Shown here in pieces: positions 17,887 to 25,516 of a DNA stretch of 43,290 nucleotides. Source of the DNA: Mycobacterium sp. shizuoka-1 (GTDB taxonomy: Bacteria; Actinomycetota; Actinomycetes; Mycobacteriales; Mycobacteriaceae); contig NZ_BEWG01000107.1 of the NCBI RefSeq assembly GCF_002723835.1, positions 1-43,290 on the forward strand. The letters are read 5' to 3'. Positions within the stretch are counted from its first letter, which is position 1, and each line of letters opens with the position of its first letter. The position numbers and the translations under genes are program-made. The notes beneath the pieces were generated by a model that made no database searches, had not been told where the DNA came from, and saw only the letters and a list, made by a program, of their open reading frames with translations.

Positions 17887-17947
17887 CGCGTCGCTACCTT
17901 CGGTCATGCCGGTATCGAACCAACAGGGCGCCACATTGTCGAAGGAT

Positions 17948-18421
17948 TTAGACCGAGATGTCGCGCCGCAGCTTGGCGACGTGGCCGGTGGCCTTCACGT
18001 TGTACTGGGCCACCTCGATGTTGCCCTTCTCGTCGACCACGAAGGTCGACCGGATCACGCCTTGGACGGTCTTGCCGTACATCTTCTTCTCGCCGTAGGC
18101 GCCCCACTCGGTGAGCACCTTCTTGTCCGGGTCGGACAGCAGGGGGAACGTCAGCTGGTCGCGTTCGGTGAACTTGGCCAGCTTCTCCGGCTTGTCCGGG
18201 GAGATGCCGACGACGTCGATACCGGCGCCGTTGAGCTCGGCCAGGCTGTCACGGAAATCGCAGGCCTGCTTGGTGCAACCCGGGGTCATCGCGGCCGGGT
18301 AGAAGTAGACGATCACCTTGCGGCCCTTGAAGTCGGACAGCTTGACTGTCTTGCCCTCGGCGTCGGGCAGGCTGAACGCCGGCGCTTTGTCGCCGACGTC
18401 GAGGCGTGCGGTCTCGCTCAC
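17948..18421 (-). CDS. bcp: Thioredoxin-dependent thiol peroxidase (bacterioferritin comigratory protein, PrxQ type)
   Basis: A 157-residue cytosolic peroxiredoxin that reduces H2O2 and organic hydroperoxides. The motif AAMTPGCTKQACDF carries peroxidatic Cys49 and, five residues on, Cys54, the PrxQ spacing for a resolving cysteine. The usual flanking blocks GDKAPAFSLPD, KVIVYFYP and GVIRSTFVVDEKG are all present. The frame is open further upstream, but the GTG at 18421 has AAGGAGT eight bases before it and gives the same length I recall for the M. tuberculosis protein (Rv2521). It is divergent from the DUF3618 gene with an 88-bp shared promoter region containing a symmetric TAGGGTA box. Confidence 0.95.
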   Translation of the reverse strand: MSETARLDVGDKAPAFSLPDAEGKTVKLSDFKGRKVIVYFYPAAMTPGCTKQACDFRDSLAELNGAGIDVVGISPDKPEKLAKFTERDQLTFPLLSDPDKKVLTEWGAYGEKKMYGKTVQGVIRSTFVVDEKGNIEVAQYNVKATGHVAKLRRDISV

Positions 18422-18471
18422 CTGGTTGACTCCTTCATCTCCCGGTGCATCGGGGTTGGCCCGGGTTGATC

Positions 18472-18478
18472 TAGGGTA
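18472..18478. promoter_or_regulatory. Symmetric -10 box (TAGGGTA) between bcp and the DUF3618 gene
   Basis: Read on the plus strand TAGGGT (18472-18477) fits a -10 element for the DUF3618 gene. Read on the minus strand TACCCT (18478-18473) fits one for bcp. The two hexamers overlap by five base pairs, and the predicted start sites (about 18484 and 18466) are 18 bp apart. I see no convincing -35 for either. This is a candidate bidirectional promoter. Confidence 0.45.
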
Positions 18479-18509
18479 GTTCGGCAGGGCGGCAGTTTGG
18501 AGGACGAAA

Positions 18510-18737
18510 GTGGCGGACCGGGATCCCGAGGTCATCAAGGCCGAGATCGACCAGGCGCGCGATCGGCTGGCGTTGACAGTGGACTCGCTGGCCGAGCGGG
18601 CCAACCCCCAGCGCCTCGCCGACGACGTCAAGGCCGCACTGGTGCGCTTCGTGAAGAGGCCGCCGGTGGCCGCCGCGCTGGCCGGGGTCAGCGTGGTGAC
18701 GGTGGTGCTGGTGGTCCGCCGAATCCGCAACGGCTAG
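18510..18737 (+). CDS. Small DUF3618 membrane protein (Rv2520c-like)
   Basis: A 75-residue protein with an acidic/basic amphipathic N-terminal half (DPEVIKAEIDQARDRLALTVDSLAERANPQRL, one to two helices typical of DUF3618) and a C-terminal TM helix (VAAALAGVSVVTVVLVV, about residues 53-69) ending in RRIRNG. It is probably anchored in the plasma membrane with the helical part in the cytosol. The GTG at 18510 is preceded by GGAGGACGAAA. Position and length match Rv2520c next to bcp. Function is unknown. Confidence 0.88.
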   Translation: MADRDPEVIKAEIDQARDRLALTVDSLAERANPQRLADDVKAALVRFVKRPPVAAALAGVSVVTVVLVVRRIRNG

Positions 18738-19230
18738 CTGCGGGTGCGCCGGATCCGGCGCCACAGCCGAAGCGGCAGCAAGCCGATCAGCGGCGGCGCA
18801 ACCAGTCGCCGAACGAGCGCCGAAAGCCCGGGGGATTGGCGACCATGCCGATCCGGCTGCAGCTTTGCACGTGCATCGGGACCGCCGGGGGGCAGGCTTG
18901 CGGAGCTACCTCGCCCGTGGGGTGGGCAACAAGGTCATCCGGCGCCATGCGGCTAAGTCCTCACTTCATCTTGGACATTGCGTCCGAGGTCAGCTGGTGG
19001 TCAGTTCAGCTAACGGCGACTATAACACCGCCTTTCGCATCGTTGCAGCACAATGGGGTGAATCCGTCGCGGTGACCGCCGTCCGGTTATCTCTCCGTTG
19101 GCATATCTGCTGGTCAGTCAGTCGTCTAGACGGGTTGTCCAGGCGTTTCGCAGCGACGCATCTCACGTCGGCTTGCCGCGGCTGCTGCCGCGGCCCGGGC
19201 AACCTTGCGGCAAGGGCTCGCTGGTTGCGA
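18738..19230. other. Intergenic stretch of about 490 bp, no supported gene
   Basis: No frame on either strand looks protein-coding. The left 100 bp on the minus strand would read LLPLRLWRRIRR before a stop at about 18737, which resembles the tail of a membrane protein, but there is no start or upstream body for it. A 19-codon frame at 18787-18846 has no ribosome binding site. The right end carries two hairpins behind the flavoprotein gene. Confidence 0.6.
19175..19215 (-). terminator. Two adjacent hairpins downstream of the FAD-linked oxidase gene
   Basis: GCCGCGGC-TGCT-GCCGCGGC (19175-19194) has perfect eight-base arms, and CCTTG-CGG-CAAGG (19203-19215) forms a second stem. They lie just past the stop of the minus-strand gene at 19231. 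Neither is followed by a T-run, so this would be an L-shaped, U-less terminator of the sort common in mycobacteria. Inferred. Confidence 0.4.
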
Positions 19231-20604
19231 TCAGGCGAATACGACGCCCGGGTTGAGGATGCCGGCCGGGTCGAAGCTGTCCTTGATCCGTCGCATCAAC
19301 GCCAGCTTGGCCGGGTCCTCGAGCTCGCAGAAATATTCCGCCTTGGCCCGCCCGACGCCGTGCTCGCCGGAGATCGCGCCGCCCAGTGACATGGCAAAAG
19401 CGAAGATCTCGGTCAGCAGCTTCTTGCGCAGCTGTGGGTCCTTGCAGAAGAGCACGCCGTGCACGTTGCCGTCCCCGGCGTGCCCGCACCCGCTCATGCC
19501 GACGCCCTCGGCCAGGGCGATGTCTCGGGCCCGTCGCAAGAATTCCGGCATACAGGCTCTGGGTACCACCACGTCGATGATGTCGTCGGCGCCGATGGCT
19601 TTGGCGGTCCAGAATACGTTCTCGCGCGCCACGATCAGCTTGCGGGCCGAATTGCCTTGCAGCACATAGGCGTCCAATGCGCCCCAGTCGCTGAGCATGG
19701 CGCCCAGCTCCGCAGCGTCCTCGTCGAGGCGATCGGTGTGGTTGTTCTCCAGCGCCACCACGAGGTAGGCGGCAGACCTCTCCCGGATCGCTTCGGGGAT
19801 GCCCAGTTCCAGATTCTCGGCGTTGACGATCGCGGCCATCACGACGTTGTCGATGTACTCGACGATGGTCGGGTTCAGCCCGCTGGAAATGAGCTTGGGC
19901 ACCGCGGACATGACCTGGTCGAAATCGCCGAACGGGGCCAGCACGGTGGCGCTGTGGGCCGGCCGCGGGACCAGCTTGACGGTCACCTCGGTCGCCAGGG
20001 CCAGCGTCCCCTCCGAACCGATGATCAGCTGGGTGAGGTCGTAGCCGGTGGAGATCTTCGACATCTTGCCGCCGGTGCGGATGATCTCGCCGGTCGGCAG
20101 GGCCGCCTGCAAGCCGAGCACGTTGTGGCGGGTGACGCCGTACTTCACCGCCCGCATCCCGCCGGCGTTGGTCCCGACGTTGCCGCCGACGCTGGACGAG
20201 AGTTCACCCGGGTACACGGTGTAACTCAGTCCCACCTTGGCGGTCTGGGCGTCCAGTTCGGTGAGCGTCACGCCGGGCTGAACCACGGCGACGTGGTTGT
20301 CGGTGTCGATCTCGAGGACGGCGTTCATCCGCTCGAATGAGATCAGCAGGCCGCCGGCCACCGGTTGAGCCGCACCCGACAGCCCACAGCCCGAGCCCCG
20401 GGCGGTCACCGGCACCCGGAGTTCGGTGGCGGCCTTGAGCAATGCGGCGACCTCCTCGGCGGTGGCCGGCTTGGCGAGGAAGGCGGGACGTTGCGGCGGG
20501 ATGGTCAGCGCCTCGTCGTGGCCGTAGTCCTCGGAGATGGCGTCGCCGGTCAGCAGGTGGGCCGTGCCGACGATCTCCGAAAAGCGCGCCGCCACATCGG
20601 CCAT
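19231..20604 (-). CDS. FAD-linked oxidase, GlcD / D-lactate dehydrogenase type
   Basis: A 457-residue flavoprotein that oxidises a 2-hydroxy acid such as D-lactate or glycolate. The PCMH-type FAD domain spans about residues 40-215 (VTARGSGCGLSGAAQPVAGG; VGGNVGTNAGGMRAVKYG; IGSEGTLALATEV). The C-terminal cap has GCGHAGDGNVHGVLF and SGEHGVGRAK, the metal- and FAD-contacting segments of this family. ATG 20604 is chosen over an upstream in-frame start because AAGGAGG lies seven bases before it and the protein then begins MADVAARFSEIVG. There is no signal peptide or TM segment. It is divergent from an 88-residue unknown with a 118-bp gap. Rv2280 is the closest M. tuberculosis protein I can recall; it sits elsewhere, so this copy is additional to the syntenic block. 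Confidence 0.9.
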   Translation of the reverse strand: MADVAARFSEIVGTAHLLTGDAISEDYGHDEALTIPPQRPAFLAKPATAEEVAALLKAATELRVPVTARGSGCGLSGAAQPVAGGLLISFERMNAVLEIDTDNHVAVVQPGVTLTELDAQTAKVGLSYTVYPGELSSSVGGNVGTNAGGMRAVKYGVTRHNVLGLQAALPTGEIIRTGGKMSKISTGYDLTQLIIGSEGTLALATEVTVKLVPRPAHSATVLAPFGDFDQVMSAVPKLISSGLNPTIVEYIDNVVMAAIVNAENLELGIPEAIRERSAAYLVVALENNHTDRLDEDAAELGAMLSDWGALDAYVLQGNSARKLIVARENVFWTAKAIGADDIIDVVVPRACMPEFLRRARDIALAEGVGMSGCGHAGDGNVHGVLFCKDPQLRKKLLTEIFAFAMSLGGAISGEHGVGRAKAEYFCELEDPAKLALMRRIKDSFDPAGILNPGVVFA

Positions 20605-20722
20605 CGCTGCCTCCTTCTCCGCCGGCAGCGTATCTCGCCGCCTGATTCCGGAGACCGGTTGCGCGAGTTCGGGGCCCAAAGTCCCTTACCGCGACGGCGG
20701 TGGGGCCGTGAAGATGAAAGCC

Positions 20723-20989
20723 ATGAGTGATGAGGCAGTCGAAGTCGTGTCGTGGAATCCCGACGACCACACCGATTTGCCCGGCTTTGCGCACGGGCTC
20801 AGCCGGTACGGCGGTCACTGGTTCGACGTCGGTGTATCGATCGTGCCGGGGGAGGCCGACGCGCTCGAGGCGCTGGACAAGGTGTTCGCCAAGCTCAAGG
20901 AGATCGTGCTCGCCGAGGCGCCGAGTATCCAGTACTTCAGCGTCGACGTGCGGGTGGCGTCCGGGACGCCGGTGCCACACCCCCGCTGA
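20723..20989 (+). CDS. Uncharacterised 88-residue protein
   Basis: A small, acidic, probably cytosolic protein with an alternating pattern suggestive of a ferredoxin-like alpha/beta fold (AVEVVSWNP; HWFDVGVSIVPGEADALEALDKVFAKLKEIVLAEAP; IQYFSVDVRVASG). I do not recognise the family. ATG 20723 is preferred, with GAAAG just upstream; an in-frame ATG three codons earlier (20714) is possible. It is divergent from the FAD-linked oxidase and followed by the convergent tRNA-Lys, whose terminator hairpin could stop transcription from both sides. Confidence 0.7.
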   Translation: MSDEAVEVVSWNPDDHTDLPGFAHGLSRYGGHWFDVGVSIVPGEADALEALDKVFAKLKEIVLAEAPSIQYFSVDVRVASGTPVPHPR

Positions 20990-21095
20990 CCCCCGTCCGG
21001 TGGCCGGGGATCGTCACACCAACGCGCGCAATGTTTTCGGCGCGCACCAGTGGTGCGTTGAAATAAGGCCGGTGCCATCGCCCCCTGAAACGGCA

Positions 21096-21122
21096 AAGAG
21101 CCCCGGATGAACCGGGGCTCTT
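21096..21122 (-). terminator. Hairpin terminator of tRNA-Lys
   Basis: Perfect 11-bp inverted repeat AAGAGCCCCGG / CCGGGGCTCTT with a five-base loop, ending six bases from the tRNA 3' end. On the minus strand the stem is followed by a short T stretch. It may also stop transcripts from the 20723 gene on the plus strand. Confidence 0.75.
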
Positions 21123-21128
21123 ATGCTG

Positions 21129-21201
<73 letters not shown>

Positions 21202-21367
21202 GTGAACCGCGTGAGCGACAATAACAAACACCACTGCCGAACATGAAATTCCGCTGGTGGCCGGTCCCCGCGGCGCTGACCTGTACGGTCGCCACCAGCG
21301 GCGAAGTTCCCTTAGACTATTGCCAATCACACCCAGCGTTTGCACAGCTAGCGAGACAGAGAGCGAT

Positions 21368-22591
21368 ATGTGGCAGGTCGGTTCGACCCAACGTACGCGG
21401 TCGCGGCGAAGCCGGCTGGCCGCGCTCGCGATCGTTCCGATGCTGCTGATCGGGCTCAGCGCGTGCAGCAGCGGTGAACCGGCGCCCGCCCCGGTCAAGG
21501 TCATCGCCGACAAGGGCACACCCTACGGAGACCTGCTGGTGCCGGAATTGACCGCCTCGGTCAAGGACGGCGCGGTCGACGTCCCCCTCGACCGGCCGGT
21601 CACGGTCAGCGCCACCGGCGGCGTGCTGGGCCCGGTGACGATGGTCAACGAGGCGGGCAAGCAGGTCGCGGGCAAGCTCAGCCCCGACGGCGTCACCTGG
21701 TCGACCAGCGAGCCGCTGGGCTACAACAAGAGCTACACGCTCAGTGCCCAGTCCCTGGGCCTGGGCGGGGTGACCACCGAGCAGCTGACCTTCGAGACAC
21801 AGTCACCGGAAAACCTGACGATGCCGTACCTGCTGCCGGGTGACGGTGAGGTGGTCGGGGTCGGGCAGCCGATCGCGGTGCGCTTCGACGAGAACATCCC
21901 CAACCGGCTCGCCGCCGAGCGCGCGATCAAGGTGACCACCAACCCGCCCGTCGAGGGCGCCTTCTACTGGCTGAACAATCGTGAGGTCCGTTGGCGCCCG
22001 CAGAACTACTGGAAGCCCGGCACCACCGTCGACGTCGCGGTCAACACCTACGGTGTCGATCTCGGTGACGGCCTGTTCGGGCAGCAGAACCTGACGTCGC
22101 GTTTCACCATCGGCGACGAGGTGATCGCGACCGCCGACGACAGCACCAAGACGTTGACCATCCGGCGCAACGGCGAGGTCATCAAGACCATGCCGATCTC
22201 GATGGGCAAGAACAGCACGCCCACCAACAACGGCGTCTACATCATCGGCGACCGGTTGTCGCACATGATCATGGACTCGTCCACGTACGGGGTTCCGTCC
22301 AACTCGCCCAACGGGTATCGCACCGAGGTTGACTGGGCCACCCAGATGTCCTACAGCGGCATCTATGTCCACTCGGCGCCGTGGTCAGTGGGCGCGCAGG
22401 GGTACTCGAACGTCAGCCACGGCTGCCTCAACGCCAGCCCGAGCAACGCGAAGTGGTTCTACGACAACACCAAACGCGGGGACATCGTCGAGGTGCGCGG
22501 TACCGTCGGCTCGGTTCTGCCCGGCACCGACGGACTGGGCGACTGGAACATTCCGTGGTCGCAGTGGAAAGCCGGCAACGCCAACGACTAG
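21368..22591 (+). CDS. ldtB: L,D-transpeptidase lipoprotein (LdtMt2 / LdtB type)
   Basis: A 407-residue periplasmic enzyme that makes 3-3 (mDAP-mDAP) peptidoglycan cross-links and is a carbapenem target in mycobacteria. The N-terminus is basic (TQRTRSRRSR), with a hydrophobic core and a lipobox LSAC (Cys33). Two Ig-like domains follow (about 50-250), then the YkuD catalytic domain (about 250-407) with HSAPWS (His335) and SHGCLN (His351, Cys353); these are one residue off the LdtMt2 numbering. The length is within one residue of Rv2518c and the position matches. The frame is open further upstream, but ATG 21368 gives the lipoprotein signal and has AGAGAG nearby. Mature-domain motifs YWLNNREVRWRP and ISMGKNSTPTNNGVY are typical. 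Confidence 0.97.
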   Translation: MWQVGSTQRTRSRRSRLAALAIVPMLLIGLSACSSGEPAPAPVKVIADKGTPYGDLLVPELTASVKDGAVDVPLDRPVTVSATGGVLGPVTMVNEAGKQVAGKLSPDGVTWSTSEPLGYNKSYTLSAQSLGLGGVTTEQLTFETQSPENLTMPYLLPGDGEVVGVGQPIAVRFDENIPNRLAAERAIKVTTNPPVEGAFYWLNNREVRWRPQNYWKPGTTVDVAVNTYGVDLGDGLFGQQNLTSRFTIGDEVIATADDSTKTLTIRRNGEVIKTMPISMGKNSTPTNNGVYIIGDRLSHMIMDSSTYGVPSNSPNGYRTEVDWATQMSYSGIYVHSAPWSVGAQGYSNVSHGCLNASPSNAKWFYDNTKRGDIVEVRGTVGSVLPGTDGLGDWNIPWSQWKAGNAND

Positions 22592-22594
22592 TGC

Positions 22595-23053
22595 TCAGGC
22601 CGACCGCTTGGTGGCCGCGTTCAAACCGGTCGCAGCGGAGGCGCTGCGAGCCCTGACCTCGGCGGCCGACGGCAGACCTTCGCGCTCCCAGCGCTCGCAC
22701 TCGCGCCGCACGGCGCCCAACTCTTCGATCAGCGAGTCGTGCACGTCGGCCAGCGTGAATCCTTGTCGGGCCTCGGCGGTGGTCCGGTAGGCCGAGGCCA
22801 TCACGCTGGCCAGCGCTTGGCGCACACCGAGGACGATCAGCATGGCCGGGTGTGACGCCGGCGGGAAATCCGCCGTGGCAGAGCACTCCCAGATGTCCCA
22901 GGCTTGTTCGCAGTAATTCAGCGGCTCGTCGGCGTCGATGGCGTCGAGGGCCGCGATGAACGCGCGCAGCCTGTCCACCCAGATGCCCGGACGAAGCGAT
23001 CCGTCGGAGTCTGCCACTACCCGAACACTCATGGTCTTGCGTCCCTTCGCCAT
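22595..23053 (-). CDS. Uncharacterised protein, short member of a tandem paralog pair
   Basis: About 152 residues, cytosolic, no signal or TM segment. Residues 25-148 match residues 11-136 of the neighbouring upstream gene product. Shared blocks are WVDRL-AFI-A-DAIDAD-P, C--AW-IW, P-x-AEV-ARSA, with roughly half of the first 55 positions identical. It consists of the shared helical domain only and lacks the long C-terminal region of the partner. ATG 23053 has GGGGGGA upstream; ATG 23032 with AAGGGA upstream is an equally plausible start seven codons in. The stop lies four bases from the convergent ldtB stop. I do not recognise the family. Confidence 0.75.
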   Translation of the reverse strand: MAKGRKTMSVRVVADSDGSLRPGIWVDRLRAFIAALDAIDADEPLNYCEQAWDIWECSATADFPPASHPAMLIVLGVRQALASVMASAYRTTAEARQGFTLADVHDSLIEELGAVRRECERWEREGLPSAAEVRARSASAATGLNAATKRSA

Positions 23054-23167
23054 CGCGTCCCCCCGGACGACGAGTCCTTGTGCTGCGGAATTCCGCGGCA
23101 TACGACCCTGTACCCGCCGGGCCGCATTTTGAACCACCAAAGTTTGCTGACCCCGCAGTGAGGTCCG

Positions 23168-24436
23168 TTACACCAGGTGCGCTGGTTGGTCGAAGGTTCG
23201 CACGAAGGAGAGCACCCGCGGCGACAGGTGTGGCGGCATCCATGGCTTGTGTGTGGACCCGGGGGCGGCGTTCAGCGCGTCGAGCCCCTTTTTACCTCCG
23301 AATCGGGCGACGAGTTCGCGCACTGCGACGACATCCCGGGTGACGTCCGGGTACAGGATGGCGTCCAGCCGCTGTTGTGCGGAATCCAGCACGGGCCCAA
23401 CCGCTTTGACCATCTCCAGAACACTGGCATCCTCGGAGGGTGTGACCGGCCGGCCCGGCCGCAACCACGTCCCCGCCGTGGACATCGCAGCGTGCGCCAG
23501 GAAGTTGCGATCCATTCGGACATCCACCTCCGGCGCGCCGTGCCGGCGTGCGGTGAGGTGGTAGCGCAGCACGTCGGTGTCGCCGCGCTGCAGAGGTTCG
23601 TGCAGTGCGGACAGCCAGCGGTAGCTGTCCGACGTCTGCGCCAGCTCGTCGAACAGTGCCTCGACGGTCCGGGCGGGCGCACTATCGCGGCCGAAGGTGC
23701 GCCTCGCGGCCGCCACCGACTGCTCGCGGTGGGCGCGAATCGCCCCGGTGACCGACAACACCGCCGACCGAAGTGTGTCCGTGCGCTCGGCCATGACCTG
23801 TTCGTCGAATGTGGACCCTCGGCTGGCCTGTAGATCCAGCACGATACCGAGCACCACATCCGACAGGACGTCGCTCTCATCGGCGATGTGGCGCAACGAC
23901 TCTCGGCCCAGCATCGTGCGCAGCCGGTCGTAGGCCTCCCGATAACGCCGGTTCTCGGTGTCGGTGAGCGCGCACACCTTGTCGAACACGATCCCGCTGT
24001 CTGAAATCGGCGCCGCACCGGGCGTCTTGGTCGTCTGCAGGCTGGCCACCAGCGTGGCGCTGCGTGCGCTGACCTCATCTGCGGCCGGCGCGCCGTCGCA
24101 CAACCACCGCGTCGACTCCCGCCGCGGGGTGCCAAGGCACGCTTTGAGCGATCGGTTCACCGTCGCGACGGAGGCGCGCTGGCCGGCGTCAGCCGTGCGG
24201 TAAAAGTCGAGTGTCGACGCCGTCATGGCGTGTGCCACCGCCTGCAGACCGCCCAGGGCGACGAGCACCGCCGCGCTGCGTTCAGGCGGTGGATCCGCGG
24301 CGACGGCACTCTGCCAGATCTCCCAGGCGTCCGCGCAGAAGTCGAACGGATCGTCGGCGTCGATCGCGTCCATCGCCAGGATGAACGCGTCCAGCCTGTC
24401 CACCCATAGGTCAAGCCCCACCTGATCGCTATCCAT
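23168..24436 (-). CDS. Uncharacterised protein with a HEPN-like RNxxxH motif, long member of the pair
   Basis: A 422-residue, mainly helical, soluble protein. Residues 11-136 are the domain shared with the next gene downstream (WVDRLDAFILAMDAIDAD; FCADAWEIW). After a Pro/Ala linker (about 137-147) comes a C-terminal region of about 275 residues. There R310-N-F-L-A-H315 lies in MDRNFLAHAAMS and is followed by a helix (DASVLEMVKAVGPVLDSAQQRLDAIL). That order, an R-N-x3-H motif and then a long amphipathic helix, is characteristic of HEPN RNase domains of toxins and abortive-infection proteins. The assignment is a hypothesis from motif and helix pattern only. ATG 24436 has GGGGAGGG 11 bases upstream. 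The stop is 114 bp before the paralog's start, so the two are probably one operon. Confidence 0.75.
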   Translation of the reverse strand: MDSDQVGLDLWVDRLDAFILAMDAIDADDPFDFCADAWEIWQSAVAADPPPERSAAVLVALGGLQAVAHAMTASTLDFYRTADAGQRASVATVNRSLKACLGTPRRESTRWLCDGAPAADEVSARSATLVASLQTTKTPGAAPISDSGIVFDKVCALTDTENRRYREAYDRLRTMLGRESLRHIADESDVLSDVVLGIVLDLQASRGSTFDEQVMAERTDTLRSAVLSVTGAIRAHREQSVAAARRTFGRDSAPARTVEALFDELAQTSDSYRWLSALHEPLQRGDTDVLRYHLTARRHGAPEVDVRMDRNFLAHAAMSTAGTWLRPGRPVTPSEDASVLEMVKAVGPVLDSAQQRLDAILYPDVTRDVVAVRELVARFGGKKGLDALNAAPGSTHKPWMPPHLSPRVLSFVRTFDQPAHLV

Positions 24437-25363
24437 ACTGCAGCCCTCCCCAGCTAAGCTCTGCGAGCCATTACTCGACGGTAACTCAGCGCTGTTAAAT
24501 TATCGCGCATAGTCGGATAACAAAACGTGATCACCATGGTTTTCCGCACTCGACGGGCGGGATCAGCACCGCGACCGTGCGGAAGAACGCCGAAATCGGT
24601 GGGGCGGATCCGGTTAATTGCAATAGGTGCCGGTCACGGCGCTGCTGCCAGCGCACTGACGGGGTGGAGCCCGGCGCGACCAGATTCACGGGTCCGCGGT
24701 GGCAAACCTCAACGCGGTGTGAATTCCGCGGGATCCTGCGGATGGGATTTGCTGTCGTCGCCGGCGCGCGCCAGGTGGGACCGCTTGTGCCCTCGCATCA
24801 TCTCTGCAGCGTGTGCCGGTTGGTCAGCCTGTCGACGGTGATGGTCTCGCGGTCGTGTCGCGGGCTGCCCGGCGACGTCCGCCCGCCGGGAGTCCCGTTC
24901 TGCCTTCGTCCGCCCGATTCCGGCCAGCGAACGCGGAAATGAGGACCCGGCCAGACCCGGTCGTGGGGTTGCTAGGTTCGCACCGCTGCGAGGGACTTCC
25001 AGTGGAAACGGCCTTTCGTGATGAAAGGACAGTTAACTGGGCTGGACATGTGATTTATTTGAATTCGGTGATATTTCTTAGGAAATGCGTAGATGGGCTT
25101 TGCATATAGTGCGCACCGCTTTAATTTCCATAAGGAATGAAATTGGTGCCCGGACGGTCGCGGTGACGGGTCGCCCGGCAACGGTGGAGCCGTGCGCCGG
25201 GAAGGCGGCTGCGCCGAGAACCCTGACCCTGGTCGGTAGCTGCCGCGGTCACGCTTGGAAGCGGCCTGTCGGTCGTTGAAAGGGCCCGAGGCGTCGGTTG
25301 CGCTCCGCCTGAGGGGGATGCGGCCTGCTGATCGCGGATTCCGGTGCGCAGGTGAGTGAAGGC
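24437..25363. other. About 930 bp without a convincing gene, including an AT-rich island
   Basis: No frame on either strand has plausible protein composition; those that stay open are Arg/Pro/Ser-rich as expected from out-of-frame GC-rich DNA. Positions about 25040-25145 are strikingly AT-rich (for example TTTATTTGAATTC, TTTCTTAGGAAA and TTTAATTTCCATAAGG), unlike the rest of the window. Another AT-rich patch at 24495-24525 probably holds the promoter of the 24436 gene: TTGTTA and TAATTT on the minus strand, although the spacer is only 15 bases. Confidence 0.6.
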
Positions 25364-25394
25364 AAAAAAATCAGGGGCCCTTTCGGGCCCCTGA
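25364..25394 (-). terminator. Rho-independent terminator of tRNA-His
   Basis: TCAGGGGCCC-TTTC-GGGCCCCTGA is a perfect 10-bp stem with a four-base loop. On the minus strand it is followed directly by seven T residues (25370-25364). It begins five bases after the tRNA-His 3' end. This is the clearest intrinsic terminator in the window. Confidence 0.9.
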
Positions 25395-25399
25395 CATCG

Positions 25400-25473
25400 G
25401 GTGGCTGACGGGACTCGAACCCGCGACAGCCAGGATCACAACCTGGTGCTCTACCAACTGAACTACAGCCACC
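25400..25473 (-). tRNA. tRNA-His (anticodon GTG)
   Basis: Minus-strand cloverleaf with acceptor GTGGCTG/CAGCCAC, D-arm region GTTCAGTTGGTAGAGC, anticodon stem CCAGG/CCTGG around loop TTGTGAT (anticodon GTG) and T-arm GCGGG-TTCGAGT-CCCGT. The extra G at 25473 opposite discriminator C at 25400 is the G-1:C73 pair specific to tRNA-His. No encoded CCA. Confidence 0.97.
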
Positions 25474-25516
25474 ATCGCTGGATACCGTCGTGAGGACGGC
25501 AGCAGCGTCGTCGATA

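Noticed and set aside
17909..17928. tRNA-like T-arm on the minus strand
   Set aside because: No matching acceptor stem, anticodon arm or D-arm could be found around it, so it is not reported as a tRNA or attachment site.
18787..18846. A 19-codon minus-strand frame beginning MVANPPGFRR
   Set aside because: Protein-like in composition but without a ribosome binding site or promoter signal; too short to support.
24577..24942. A 121-codon plus-strand frame in the gene-free stretch after the paralog pair
   Set aside because: Arg/Ser/Cys/Pro-rich, no ribosome binding site, no recognisable pattern; typical non-coding GC-rich frame.
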